From the NCBI RefSeq assembly GCF_003947415.1, contig NZ_QHKL01000002.1, positions 62,001 to 126,000 of the forward strand: a stretch of DNA of 64,000 bases, in the 5' to 3' direction. The DNA is from Amycolatopsis sp. WAC 01376 (GTDB lineage: Bacteria; Actinomycetota; Actinomycetes; Mycobacteriales; Pseudonocardiaceae). This document shows, piece after piece, positions 43,923 to 52,335 of this stretch. How positions within the stretch are numbered: the first letter of the stretch is position 1; each line of letters starts with the position of its first letter. The notes beneath the pieces were generated by a model. It saw only the letters and a list, made by a program, of their open reading frames with translations. It was not told where the DNA came from and made no database searches. The position numbers were made by a program, and so were the translations under genes.

Positions 43923-44615
43923 ATGCGCATCCTCGTAGTGGACGACGACAGGGCCGTCCGTGAATCACTCAGGCGATCCCTTGAGTTCAACGGCTACCAG
44001 GTGGAACTGGCCGGGGACGGCGCGCAGGCCCTGGAAGCGATCATCGCCAACAGACCCGACGCGATGGTCCTCGACGTGATGATGCCGCGGCTCGACGGCC
44101 TGGAGGTCGCCCGACGCCTGCGAAGCACCGGTGACGACCTGCCCATTCTCGTGCTGACGGCGCGGGACACGGTTTCCGACCGGGTGTCCGGCCTCGACGC
44201 CGGCGCCGACGATTACCTGCCGAAGCCCTTCGCACTCGAAGAGCTTCTCGCTCGCCTTCGCGCGCTTCTGCGTCGGGCCATCCCGGATCCGCAGGCCGGT
44301 CAGAACGCCGAGGTCCTCTCGTTCGCGGACCTCACCTTGGACCCGGGGACGCGCGAGGTGCGCCGGGCGGGCCGGGAGATCAGTCTCACCAGGACCGAGT
44401 TCGCGCTGCTGGAGCTGTTCCTCTCGTACCCGAAGCACGTTCTGACCCGCAGCCGGATCCTGGAGGAAGTGTGGGGATACGACTTCCCGACCTCGGGCAA
44501 CGCGCTGGAGGTCTACGTCGGTTATTTGCGCCGAAAGACCGAGGCTGGGAACGAACCGAGGCTGATCCACACGGTCCGGGGAGTGGGCTACGTGCTGAGG
44601 GAAACCCCGCCGTGA
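43923..44615 (+). CDS. mprA: MprA-like OmpR-family response regulator
   Basis: A 230-residue regulator. The receiver domain has Asp51 ([15 protein letters not shown]) and Lys in [17 protein letters not shown]. The OmpR winged helix contains [15 protein letters not shown]...[13 protein letters not shown] and the C-terminal [13 protein letters not shown]...[10 protein letters not shown] (in parts). It resembles MprA, which controls envelope stress in mycobacteria. Translation is coupled to the kinase (GTGA). A direct-repeat box precedes it. Confidence 0.93.
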   Translation: MRILVVDDDRAVRESLRRSLEFNGYQVELAGDGAQALEAIIANRPDAMVLDVMMPRLDGLEVARRLRSTGDDLPILVLTARDTVSDRVSGLDAGADDYLPKPFALEELLARLRALLRRAIPDPQAGQNAEVLSFADLTLDPGTREVRRAGREISLTRTEFALLELFLSYPKHVLTRSRILEEVWGYDFPTSGNALEVYVGYLRRKTEAGNEPRLIHTVRGVGYVLRETPP

Positions 44616-46036
44616 CGGACGCGGTCCCGGTCGTCGACGTGTCCGAAAAGGATCCGCGCGGCGACCGCTGGAGCACGCGGCGCTTCTCGCTCCGCGGCCG
44701 GGTGACGCTGCTCGCGGCCGCTTCGGTGGCGGGCGCGGTGGCGTTGGTGTCCCTCGGCGCGTATCTCGTCGTGAAGGACAACCTCTATCAGCAGGTGGAC
44801 GACAATCTGCTCGCCCGCGCGCAGGCCGCGGTCGACTCGCCGCAGGTGCAGACCGAGCTGCAGCAGGTGCCCGGCGCCTTCCTGGCCAGCGCGGACCTGC
44901 AGATCGGCCAGCTGACGGTCGGGGAGAAGATCCGGCTGACCTTCCCGCAGTCCGGTAGCCGCCCGCCTTACGGCCATGACGAGATCGCGGTCGCCACCGG
45001 GGAGTCGCCGTTCTCCCTGCGCACCGACCCGAAGACCGACAGCCGGGTCGTCGCCCTCCCGCAGGGGGCGGGGCAGGCGATGGTGCTCGCCCAGTCGCTC
45101 GGCCCGACCAAGCGCACCCTGAACGAACTTTCGGTGGTCCTGTTCCTGATCGGCGGCGCCGGGATCCTGGTCGCCGCGGCCGCGGGGACGGCCGTCGCGA
45201 GAGCCGGCTTGAGGCCGGTCGACAGGCTGACGTCGGCGGCGGAACGCGTCGCCACCACGGGTGACCTGCGGCCGATCCCGGTCAGCGGCGACGACGAACT
45301 CGCCCGCCTCACCCAGAGTTTCAACACGATGCTGGGCACGGTCGCCGAATCGCAGGAACGGCAGCGGCAGCTCGTCGCGGACGCCGGGCACGAACTCCGG
45401 ACCCCGCTGACGTCGCTCCGCACGAACCTGGAGCTTCTGCTTTCGGCGAGCAGGCCGGGGGCGCGGACGCTGTCCGACGAGGACCGCAGTGACATCGAGG
45501 CCGACATCCGCGGTCAGCTCGACGAGCTGACCCAGCTGATCGGCGACCTCGTCGAACTCGCGCGCCAGGACGAGCCGCGGATCGAGCATGAACGGGTCGA
45601 GATGGTCGACGTCGTCGAGCGCGCGCTCGACAGGGCGCGCCGCCGCGCGGGCGAGATCGAGTTCGACGTCTCGCTCCAGCCGTGGGTGCTGACCGGCGAC
45701 ACCAGCGCGCTGGAACGCGCGGTGCTGAACCTGCTGGACAACGCGGTGAAGTTCTCGCCGGAGGGGTCGACGGTCGGGGTCCGGCTGTACCCGGTCGGCG
45801 ACGGCACCGCGGTGCTCGAGGTCGAGGACGCGGGGCCGGGGATCGCCGACGAGGACCTGCCGAAGGTGTTCGACCGCTTCTACCGTTCGTCGGAGGCGCG
45901 GACGCTGCCCGGTTCGGGGCTCGGCCTGGCGATCGTCCAGCACGCGGCGCAGCGGCACGGCGGCGACGTCTACGCGGGACGAGCTCCCGCGGGCGGTGCG
46001 CTGATGACCCTGCGGCTCCCGGGAGCCCCTGCCTGA
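44612..46036 (+). CDS. mprB: MprB-like sensor histidine kinase
   Basis: A 474-residue membrane kinase. TM1 is [21 protein letters not shown] (44-61 approx). The extracytoplasmic sensor lies between about 65 and 175, followed by TM2 [25 protein letters not shown] and the H-box [15 protein letters not shown] (His260). The N-box [13 protein letters not shown]1 DAGPGI and G2 GSGLGLAIV follow. The GTG at 44612 overlaps mprA as GTGA. Together with MprA it probably senses surface stress and acts on htrA nearby. Confidence 0.92.
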   Translation: MTDAVPVVDVSEKDPRGDRWSTRRFSLRGRVTLLAAASVAGAVALVSLGAYLVVKDNLYQQVDDNLLARAQAAVDSPQVQTELQQVPGAFLASADLQIGQLTVGEKIRLTFPQSGSRPPYGHDEIAVATGESPFSLRTDPKTDSRVVALPQGAGQAMVLAQSLGPTKRTLNELSVVLFLIGGAGILVAAAAGTAVARAGLRPVDRLTSAAERVATTGDLRPIPVSGDDELARLTQSFNTMLGTVAESQERQRQLVADAGHELRTPLTSLRTNLELLLSASRPGARTLSDEDRSDIEADIRGQLDELTQLIGDLVELARQDEPRIEHERVEMVDVVERALDRARRRAGEIEFDVSLQPWVLTGDTSALERAVLNLLDNAVKFSPEGSTVGVRLYPVGDGTAVLEVEDAGPGIADEDLPKVFDRFYRSSEARTLPGSGLGLAIVQHAAQRHGGDVYAGRAPAGGALMTLRLPGAPA

Positions 46037-46058
46037 CAGGTGATTACTCTGACGGGTG

Positions 46059-46577
46059 ATGAGCACCGAGAACGAGCCTGAGCTGCCGCCCCGTCGTCTG
46101 CTGTGGACACTGCTGGTGGCCGCGGTGCTGCTGGTGGCCGACCAGCTGACCAAATGGTGGGCGGTCGACGCCCTCACCGACCGCGCGCCGATCCCGGTGA
46201 TCGGCGATTTCATCCGGTTCCGGCTGCTCTACAACCCGGGCGCGGCGTTCTCGCTGGGCGCCGGCTCCACCTGGATCTTCGCGATCCTGGCCGCGGCCGC
46301 GGTGGTCGCGCTGCTGTGGATCTCGCGCAAGGTCCGTTCGGCGGGCTGGGCGATCTCGCTCGGGCTGCTGCTCGGCGGCGCGACGACGCATCTGGGAGAT
46401 CGCCTGTTCCGCGAGCCGGGGTTCGCGCGCGGTCACGTCGTGGACTTCATCGACTACAACGGCTGGTTCGTCGGGAACGTCGCCGACATCGCGCTGTTCT
46501 TCGGCGCCGTCTCGCTTTTCGTGTTGAGTTTCCGCAACGTCCCGATCGACGGCGTCAAGGAGACGGCGGCGGAGTAA
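46059..46577 (+). CDS. lspA: Signal peptidase II (LspA)
   Basis: A 172-residue aspartyl protease of the membrane that removes the signal peptide of lipoproteins. Four hydrophobic segments are visible. The catalytic Asp candidates are Asp114 (GGATTHLGDRLF) and Asp143 (FVGNVADIALF), and RFRLLYNPGAAFSLG is the family loop. The first motif has THLGDR where GNLxDR is usual, a small deviation. The ATG at 46059 is preceded in frame by GTG at 46056. The 3' end overlaps the convergent VOC gene by 23 bp. Confidence 0.93.
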   Translation: MSTENEPELPPRRLLWTLLVAAVLLVADQLTKWWAVDALTDRAPIPVIGDFIRFRLLYNPGAAFSLGAGSTWIFAILAAAAVVALLWISRKVRSAGWAISLGLLLGGATTHLGDRLFREPGFARGHVVDFIDYNGWFVGNVADIALFFGAVSLFVLSFRNVPIDGVKETAAE

Positions 46578-46938
46578 CGAGGCAGAACTCGTTCCCTTCC
46601 GGATCCGCGAGCACGACGAGCCCGTCTTCGGGACTCGCGAGTACGCGCGCGCCCAAGGAAACGAGGCGTTCGACGTTGTCTCCGGTCAGGTCCAGGTGCA
46701 CGCGGTTCTTGACTACCTTCGATTCCGAGACCCGGTTGAAGAAAAGCCGCGGACCCGACGCTGCTTCGACCAACACCGAAGGGTCTTCTTCGGGGCCGGA
46801 GAACCCGAGCGAACGAAGGCGCTCAAGCTCTTCTTCGTCATAGGGTGCGACTTCGTAGCCGTCGAGCACGGAAGCCCAGAAGCGCGCCAGTGAAGCCGGG
46901 TGGTGGCAGTCGAAGACGACGTCGCGAAGCCTGGCCAT
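46555..46938 (-). CDS. VOC-family (glyoxalase-like) protein
   Basis: A 127-residue single-domain protein of the vicinal oxygen chelate fold. The N-terminus ARLRDVVFDCHHPASLARFWASVLDGYEV and C-terminal RVHLDLTGDNVERLVSLGARVL...GLVVLADPEGNEFCLV are classic (quoted in parts). The substrate is unknown; such small proteins often bind drugs or act as dioxygenase-like enzymes. It is convergent with lspA. Confidence 0.88.
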   Translation of the reverse strand: MARLRDVVFDCHHPASLARFWASVLDGYEVAPYDEEELERLRSLGFSGPEEDPSVLVEAASGPRLFFNRVSESKVVKNRVHLDLTGDNVERLVSLGARVLASPEDGLVVLADPEGNEFCLVTPPPSP

Positions 46939-47030
46939 GGCCTCATGGTGGCAGGCTGATCCGCTCGTCGCGGCATGTTTGATCGTGTAGGATTTTGTGT
47001 AGTTGATCCAGTGTGGTTATCGGAGGCTTC

Positions 47031-47831
47031 GTGCTCGCGCGGCAGCGACAGGCGGTGATCCTCGAGGAGGCGCGCCGGACCGGGGCGGTCCGGGTCAGCG
47101 ATCTCGTCGCGAGGCTCGGCGTTTCGGATATGACGGTGCGCCGCGACCTCGACGTGCTCGCGGGCCGGGGGCTGGTCGAGAAGGTCTATGGCGGCGCCAC
47201 TTCTGTCGTGGGCAAGAGCACCGACGAACCGGGTTTCGAAGCCAAATCCGTGCGCCAGCGAGCGCAGAAGGAGGCCATCGCCGCCCTCGCCGCCGGGCTG
47301 GTCCGGCCGGGCACCGCGATCGGCATCTCCGCGGGCACCACCACGTGGACGCTGGCCAGGGCACTCGACGAGGTCCCCGGCCTGACGATCGTCACGAACT
47401 CCATCCAGGTCGCCGACGTGCTGCGCGGCGCGAACCAGCCCGATCGCACGGTGGTCCTCACCGGCGGCGTCCGCACCCCGTCGGACGCGCTGGTCGGGCC
47501 GGTCGCCGTGCAGAGCCTGCGATCGCTGCATCTGGACGTCGTCTTCCTCGGCGTGCACGGGATGGCCGGCGGCCCCGGTTTCACCACGCCGAACCTCACC
47601 GAATCCGAGACCGACCGCGCGCTCGTCGAAGCGGGCCGCAAACTGGTGGTGCTCGCCGACCACACCAAATGGGGCATCGTCGGCATCTCCACCATCGCCG
47701 GGCTCGAAGAGGCCGACGTCGTCGTCTCGGACGACGGTTTGCCCGACAGCGCAAGGGAAACGCTCACCGAGCAGGCGGGTGAGCTGATGATCGCCGAAAC
47801 GGCGGAGACGGCCGAGGCCGAAGAAGCGTGA
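47031..47831 (+). CDS. DeoR-family transcriptional regulator
   Basis: A 266-residue repressor. The HTH is near the N-terminus (RRTGAVRVSDLVARLGVSDMTVRRDLDVL, in parts), and the DeoR sugar-phosphate sensor follows: GTAIGISAGTTTWTLARAL, LTIVTNSIQVADVL, VFLGVHGMAG, LVVLADHTKWG. The GTG at 47031 is chosen for GGAGG at 47022-47026; another GTG at 47013 lacks one. No sugar operon is next to it, so the target is not evident. The C-terminal tail is Glu/Ala-rich. Confidence 0.92.
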   Translation: MLARQRQAVILEEARRTGAVRVSDLVARLGVSDMTVRRDLDVLAGRGLVEKVYGGATSVVGKSTDEPGFEAKSVRQRAQKEAIAALAAGLVRPGTAIGISAGTTTWTLARALDEVPGLTIVTNSIQVADVLRGANQPDRTVVLTGGVRTPSDALVGPVAVQSLRSLHLDVVFLGVHGMAGGPGFTTPNLTESETDRALVEAGRKLVVLADHTKWGIVGISTIAGLEEADVVVSDDGLPDSARETLTEQAGELMIAETAETAEAEEA

Positions 47832-47899
47832 GGCCGGCGGCCGACAGACTGCGCGCCACCCGCTGACAGGGCCATACTCATGTGCGATGCACAGCTTTG

Positions 47900-47918
47900 G
47901 CTCAGGAACTTCTCAGGA
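47900..47918 (+). promoter_or_regulatory. Predicted MprA-type box upstream of htrA
   Basis: CTCAGGA occurs at 47901-47907 and again at 47912-47918, an exact 7-mer direct repeat with an 11-bp period, 21 bp before the htrA start. It resembles the repeat in front of mprA. MprA controls the HtrA-like protease gene pepD in mycobacteria, which fits. Confidence 0.55.
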
Positions 47919-47938
47919 CCATCCCGCAAGGTGAAGAC

Positions 47939-49369
47939 ATGACCGAGAACGACCCCAGCGGCCACGACGCCGAGAAGGCGCGGCCCGCCGGCGCTCAGCC
48001 GGACGCGGAGCAGAGCGCGAGCTGGGCGGCGCAGCCCGCCCCGCAGCAGACTGACGCGACCGGGCTCGGCGGCCATGCCACTCCGCACACCGGAGCGCAG
48101 CAGGCCTACACCCCGGAACAGCAGTACAACCCGTGGTCGCCCCACGCCCAGGCGCAGCAGGCGCCCGCGCGGGAGCACCAGACGCAGGGCCAGTACACCC
48201 AGGGCCACCAGGTGCCGGGCCACCAGACGCCGTACACGCAGCCGGGTCCGTCGGTGTACGCGGTGCCGCAGCAGCGCCAGGCCTCGAAGTCCACTTCGGG
48301 CAAGCTGCTCGCCGGTGTCGCGGCGATCGCGCTGGTCGTCGGCGGGGTCGCGGGCGGTACGGTCGGCTATCTGACCGGTGACGCGTCCGGCGGCTCTTCC
48401 GTGAACGCGCTCGACGCGCCGAAGCCCGCCCAGCAGACGGGCAATCTGCCCGCCGGCTCGGTCGAGGCGGTGGCGCAGAAGCTGTCGCCGAGCGTCGTCG
48501 AGCTCCAGGTGTCCGGGCGGTCGGGTGCGGGCGAGGGCTCCGGCTTCGTGCTCAGCACCGACGGCTACGTGCTGACCAACAACCACGTCGTCGAGGTCGC
48601 CACGGGTGGCGGGCAGATCCAGGCGGTGTTCCAGGACGGCAAGAAGGGCACGGCGACCGTCGTCGGCCGCGACCCCACGACGGACATCGCCGTGGTGAAG
48701 GTCAGCGGCGTCAGCGGGCTGACCCCGGTGGAGCTCGGCCGGTCCGACGATCTCCGGGTCGGGCAGCCGGTGGTGGCCATCGGATCGCCGTTCGAACTGA
48801 CTGGCACTGTCACGTCAGGCATCGTCAGCGCGCTGAACCGGCCGGTGAGCGCCGGTGGCGGCGGCGACCAGACCACGGTGATGTCGGCGGTGCAGACCGA
48901 CGCGGCGATCAACCCGGGTAACTCCGGCGGCCCGCTCGCGAATATGGCAGGCCAGGTCATCGGCATCAACTCGGCGATCTACAGCCCGAAGTCCGCGCAG
49001 GGCCAGGGCGGTGAGAGCGGCGGCAACGTCGGAATCGGTTTCGCGATCCCGATCGACCAGGCACGCCGCACCGCCGACGACATCATCAACACCGGCCAGG
49101 CGAAGCAGACCTTCATCGGCGCACGAGTGCAGACCGCGCCGACCGGAGGCGCGCAGCTCGGTGAGATCACGGCAGGCAGCCCCGCGGAGAAGGCGGGCCT
49201 CAAATCCGGTGACGTCGTGACGAAGCTGGACGACCGGTCGATCCCCAACGCGGACGCGCTCGTCGCCGAGATCCGCACCAGGGCACCGAACGACAAGGTC
49301 AAGTTCACCCTCGCAGACGGCAAGGTGATCGAGGTGACCCTCGGCGGCCAGCCGGTCACGCCGAACTAA
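47939..49369 (+). CDS. HtrA/DegP-like membrane-anchored serine protease
   Basis: A 476-residue protein: a cytoplasmic Gln/Pro/Ala/His-rich tail (1-115), one TM (LLAGVAAIALVVGGVAGG), a trypsin-like domain with His216 (NNHVVEVA), Asp249 (TTDIAVVKV) and Ser329 (NPGNSGGPL), and a C-terminal PDZ (ITAGSPAEKAGLKSGDVV). It degrades damaged proteins outside the membrane. The ATG is at 47939. The direct repeat before it suggests MprA control, as for PepD of mycobacteria. Confidence 0.93.
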   Translation: MTENDPSGHDAEKARPAGAQPDAEQSASWAAQPAPQQTDATGLGGHATPHTGAQQAYTPEQQYNPWSPHAQAQQAPAREHQTQGQYTQGHQVPGHQTPYTQPGPSVYAVPQQRQASKSTSGKLLAGVAAIALVVGGVAGGTVGYLTGDASGGSSVNALDAPKPAQQTGNLPAGSVEAVAQKLSPSVVELQVSGRSGAGEGSGFVLSTDGYVLTNNHVVEVATGGGQIQAVFQDGKKGTATVVGRDPTTDIAVVKVSGVSGLTPVELGRSDDLRVGQPVVAIGSPFELTGTVTSGIVSALNRPVSAGGGGDQTTVMSAVQTDAAINPGNSGGPLANMAGQVIGINSAIYSPKSAQGQGGESGGNVGIGFAIPIDQARRTADDIINTGQAKQTFIGARVQTAPTGGAQLGEITAGSPAEKAGLKSGDVVTKLDDRSIPNADALVAEIRTRAPNDKVKFTLADGKVIEVTLGGQPVTPN

Positions 49370-49444
49370 CACTCCCCAACGCTCGGCCGCAGTGCGCGGC
49401 CGAGACCAAACCCCGGCTCGAACCCCCAGCGGGCCGGAACCAGA

Positions 49445-49490
49445 GGCCACGCGTGACCGGCTGCCAATCCCGGTCGCGCGTGGCCCTTTT
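49445..49490 (+). terminator. Strong terminator after htrA
   Basis: The 16-base arms (49445-49460 and 49470-49485) match in 15 of 16 positions (GGCCACGCG... with ...CGCGTGGCC), loop of 9, and are followed by CTTTT. It is the clearest rho-independent terminator in the window. Confidence 0.8.
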
Positions 49491-49619
49491 ATTGAGGGGT
49501 AAGGCAAAGTTGGGAGGTTGCGAAAGCCACTTTCGCGACGCCTGGGGTCGCGAAAGTGGCTTTCGCGGCACGGTCGCCCCACCGCCCGCGAGTGAATCCC
49601 CGCGATTACCCCTCAATAA
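49489..49619. repeat. 131-bp element with 14-bp terminal inverted repeats
   Basis: TTATTGAGGGGTAA (49489-49502) and TTACCCCTCAATAA (49606-49619) are perfect inverted repeats around 103 bp, which contain a large cruciform (49520-49566). The right repeat includes the stop codon and last codons of the 139-residue membrane gene (reading I-E-G-stop). This may be a MITE-like non-coding element, or an inverted copy of the gene end. No target duplication is certain. Confidence 0.5.
49520..49566. repeat. Large cruciform built on a GCGAAAG/CTTTCGC palindrome
   Basis: Two perfect 20-bp arms (49520-49539 and 49547-49566) with a 7-base loop. Each arm itself holds the palindrome GCGAAAG-CCA-CTTTCGC. I recall similar GCGAAAGTGGCTTTCGC intergenic elements in Amycolatopsis genomes, but this is memory, not a check. 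Confidence 0.8.
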
Positions 49620-50025
49620 CGCGCTTTCGGCGGAGGAACACAGCCACGAGCACGCCGAGCCAGACGACCGCGACGCTGACCAGCAAGCCGGTGACGGTGT
49701 CGGCGTCGTGCAGGCCGGGGTTCGCGGCTCCGCCGAAAGGCCGCCACAGCAACGGAAACGCGATCAGCGTCAGCACCCCCGAGAGCACCGCGCCCGTCTT
49801 CACCGGGGTCTGCGAGCGTTCCGGGAGGAACCTGCTCAGCGCGAATCCCACGGCACCGATCAGTGGCGCGAGCAGCACGTCGTGCACCAAGGGACCGCCG
49901 ACGAGCCAGCCGAGCGTCCCGAAGACGTCCGGGCGCAGCGGGAAGGCGTACTCGGAGAACAGCACCGCGCCCCACGCGAGTGCGCCGAGGCCGGGCAGGA
50001 ACAGCAACAGCCGCAACGTCTTCAC
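49606..50025 (-). CDS. Small integral membrane protein, last gene of the coupled operon
   Basis: A 139-residue protein with four hydrophobic segments (about 3-20, 33-65, 75-95 and 110-130) and a basic end (FLRRKRVIEG). No family was recognised. The start is GTG at 50025, overlapping the stop of the molybdopterin oxidoreductase gene as GTGA. It may help anchor that enzyme. Its last codons are part of the 14-bp inverted repeat described at 49489-49619. Confidence 0.7.
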   Translation of the reverse strand: MKTLRLLLFLPGLGALAWGAVLFSEYAFPLRPDVFGTLGWLVGGPLVHDVLLAPLIGAVGFALSRFLPERSQTPVKTGAVLSGVLTLIAFPLLWRPFGGAANPGLHDADTVTGLLVSVAVVWLGVLVAVFLRRKRVIEG

Positions 50026-51089
50026 AGCGTCTCCAGCCGGGTGACCCATTTCGTCTGCAGGACGCCGGGCCGGTTCGGGGCGATGATCCGGCACGGGAAG
50101 CCGTGGTCGGCGTCGAGGATTTCACCGTTGAGTTCCAGCGCCAGCAGGGTGAGCTCGTCCGCGGTGTGCTCGCCGGGGAGTTCGCTGATCCCGTACGGAC
50201 CGGCCTTCTCCAGTGAGAACACGCGGACCGGTGTGCCCGGCGTGCTTCCGGCGTGTCGCAGCAACTCCGGCAGCGAGACACCGCTCCACCGCGCGGATTC
50301 GCTCCAGCCTTCGACGCAGGCGATCGGCAGCTCGGCCGAAGTCCTCGGCAGCGCGCGGAGTTCTTCCAGCGAATAGGTCTTCGTTCCGTTCGGGGTCACC
50401 ACTGAAAGCCGCCAGGCCGGGTCGTTCGCCGTGTCCAGTACGCCTGCCGCCGCGGCTGTCCGGTTCACCGGCAGCCCCTGCGGTCCCTTGCCGCTCCGCC
50501 AGGACAGGCCGGAAACGTTACGCAGCAACGGAACCGTCGCCCCGGCTGTCGCGACGACGGCGACGCCCGCGGCCAGCCAGGTCGTGCGGAGGAAGGCGCG
50601 GCGTGAAGGTTCGGCTGGCTTGGTGACCGAGCGGCGGATGATCGGGAGTTTCACCGCGATGTGCACCAGGATCGAGCCGATCGCCACCCACGCGACCGCG
50701 TAGTGCAGCTGCGGGAAGTAGAACGTCCACGGATAGTTCTGGGCGATGTTGAACAGGCCGGTGACGAGTTCGAAGAAGGCGGCCGCGGACAGCACCAGGA
50801 TCGACAGGCGTTCGAGCGCGTGCGGCAGCGAACGGAGCACCGGACGGTCGAACAGTTTCGGGTAGACGCTCCAGAGTTTCGCCAGCAGCAAGGGGATCGA
50901 CGCGATCCCGGAGAGCACGTGCGTGCCCTGCGTGACCCGGTACAGCCAGACCGGGCGGTTCGGCCAGCCGAACCACGACGGCGGATGCTGGATGAGATGG
51001 CTGATCAGGCCGGTGACGAAGCACAGGGTGAAGGTGACGGCGAGAGCGAGGCCGATCCGGGACGTCACGCGCTCCGAAGGTGTGTTCAT
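50022..51089 (-). CDS. Membrane-bound molybdopterin-dependent oxidoreductase (sulfite-oxidase family)
   Basis: A 355-residue protein. The first half has cytochrome b561-like membrane helices (IGLALAVTFTLCFVTGLISHL; LHYAVAWVAIGSILVHIAVKL, in parts). The second half is an oxidoreductase molybdopterin domain with IACVEGWSESARWSGVSLPELL (Cys ligand of Mo), GPYGISELPG and the C-terminal ADHGFPCRIIAPNRPG...TKWVTRLE. RRAFLRTTWLAAG looks like a signal-like transit between the two. The ATG at 51089 overlaps the methyltransferase stop (ATGA). Confidence 0.85.
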   Translation of the reverse strand: MNTPSERVTSRIGLALAVTFTLCFVTGLISHLIQHPPSWFGWPNRPVWLYRVTQGTHVLSGIASIPLLLAKLWSVYPKLFDRPVLRSLPHALERLSILVLSAAAFFELVTGLFNIAQNYPWTFYFPQLHYAVAWVAIGSILVHIAVKLPIIRRSVTKPAEPSRRAFLRTTWLAAGVAVVATAGATVPLLRNVSGLSWRSGKGPQGLPVNRTAAAAGVLDTANDPAWRLSVVTPNGTKTYSLEELRALPRTSAELPIACVEGWSESARWSGVSLPELLRHAGSTPGTPVRVFSLEKAGPYGISELPGEHTADELTLLALELNGEILDADHGFPCRIIAPNRPGVLQTKWVTRLETL

Positions 51090-51694
51090 GCTTTCTCCAG
51101 GCAGGCGAACCAGCGGTGGCCGTGGCTGGTGGCCCACGCGACCCGGAACGCGGTGCGGGCGGCGAGTTCCGCGATCGCTTCGACGCCGACCCACGCCCAG
51201 GTGAACCAGGCGCCGTCATCGGGGCGCAGCCGGACCCGGTCCTGGCGAAGTCCGCGGCCCGGCGGGTCGAGCTCGACGAGCACCGTCCCACCGTCGCCGA
51301 TCAGCTCCGCCATCCGCGCGAGGAGGCGGTGCGGATCGCCGCCGATGCCGATGTTCCCGTCGGCGAGCAGGACATGCCGCCAGCGCCCTTCGCCGGGGAG
51401 CCGGTCGAAGACGTCCCGGTGGAGCGCGGCGGCACCCCTGGCGTGGGTGAGCCGTACGGCGGTGGCCGAAATGTCGACGCCGAGCGACGCGACACCGCGT
51501 TCGGACAGCGCGGCGGTGAGCCTGCCGGGGCCGCAGCCGACGTCCAGCGTCGGACCGTCACAGGCACCGAGGAGGACGTCGTCGCCGTCGCAGGGGATGG
51601 CCGTCCAGCGGTCCACCGGCAGGTCGACACGTTCGCCGGTCGCCAGTTCCAGCCAGCAGCGGTGGCCGAGCAGGCCGCGGTCGAAGGCGGTCAC
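51086..51694 (-). CDS. Class I SAM-dependent methyltransferase
   Basis: A 202-residue enzyme with motif I LDVGCGPGRLTAAL, then LGVDISATAVRL, RHVLLADGNIGIGGD and TVLVELDPPG. The start is GTG at 51694, overlapping the DUF2064 gene as GTGA. The substrate is unknown; the operon suggests a glycan or glycolipid intermediate. Confidence 0.85.
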   Translation of the reverse strand: MTAFDRGLLGHRCWLELATGERVDLPVDRWTAIPCDGDDVLLGACDGPTLDVGCGPGRLTAALSERGVASLGVDISATAVRLTHARGAAALHRDVFDRLPGEGRWRHVLLADGNIGIGGDPHRLLARMAELIGDGGTVLVELDPPGRGLRQDRVRLRPDDGAWFTWAWVGVEAIAELAARTAFRVAWATSHGHRWFACLEKA

Positions 51695-52335
51695 CGGACT
51701 TCGGCCACCGCTCGGGCGAACCGGCCGCGGGGTGCCGCCACCGCGACCCGGCGCGCGTCCGCCATCGTGTCCACATCGGACAGTGTGGGCAGGCTGCCGG
51801 GCCGCAGCCCGATGTCGGCCAGCGCGCGCACGGTTTGGAGGCCGGTGTCGTCACGCGACATCGGGACCCCGGCGAGGGCCTTGGCGTGTAACGGGTCCTT
51901 GAGTCCCAGTGCCCACCAGCCGCCGTCCTCGGCCGGTCCGAGGACGGAATCCTCGGGCCGGTTCGCGGCTTCGGTCAGGAGTGCCGGGGTGACCTGCGGA
52001 GTGTCCATCCCGATCTGCAGCACCGGCTCGCCGGGACGGGGCGCGTCGGCGTGGGCGTTGACGAGCCGCATGTCGAAACCTTCCCCGCGTTGGGGGATCA
52101 CCTCCGTTTTCCGGAGTACAGCGGCGATTTCCGAACCGCGGGCGGCCCTGCCGAGTTCGCCGGTCATGGCGACGACCACTCGCGCTTCCGGGGTCAGCAA
52201 GGCGGCTTCGAGGGTGTCGAGCAGCGAGGCGGCCGCGATCTCGGCGGCCTGTTCCGGCGTCGCGGGCGGGCAGAGCCGCGTCTTCGCGAAACCGGGCACT
52301 GGCGCTTTGGCGACGATCAACAGGCAGAAGGTCAT
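51691..52335 (-). CDS. TIGR04282/DUF2064 glycosyltransferase-like protein
   Basis: A 214-residue nucleotidyl/glycosyltransferase-like protein. The N-terminal MTFCLLIVAKAPVPGFAKTRL is diagnostic for TIGR04282 (named for arsenosugar biosynthesis). GMDTPQVTPALL and GPAEDGGWWALGL are the second and third family motifs. Its ATG overlaps the GT2 stop (ATGA). The name does not prove an arsenic role: it is often found with GT2, methyltransferase and molybdopterin genes in actinobacteria. Confidence 0.85.
   Translation of the reverse strand: MTFCLLIVAKAPVPGFAKTRLCPPATPEQAAEIAAASLLDTLEAALLTPEARVVVAMTGELGRAARGSEIAAVLRKTEVIPQRGEGFDMRLVNAHADAPRPGEPVLQIGMDTPQVTPALLTEAANRPEDSVLGPAEDGGWWALGLKDPLHAKALAGVPMSRDDTGLQTVRALADIGLRPGSLPTLSDVDTMADARRVAVAAPRGRFARAVAEVR

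Noticed and set aside
51691..52335. Arsenosugar pathway from the TIGR04282 name
   Set aside because: No other arsenic gene is nearby. The family name alone does not support the pathway.
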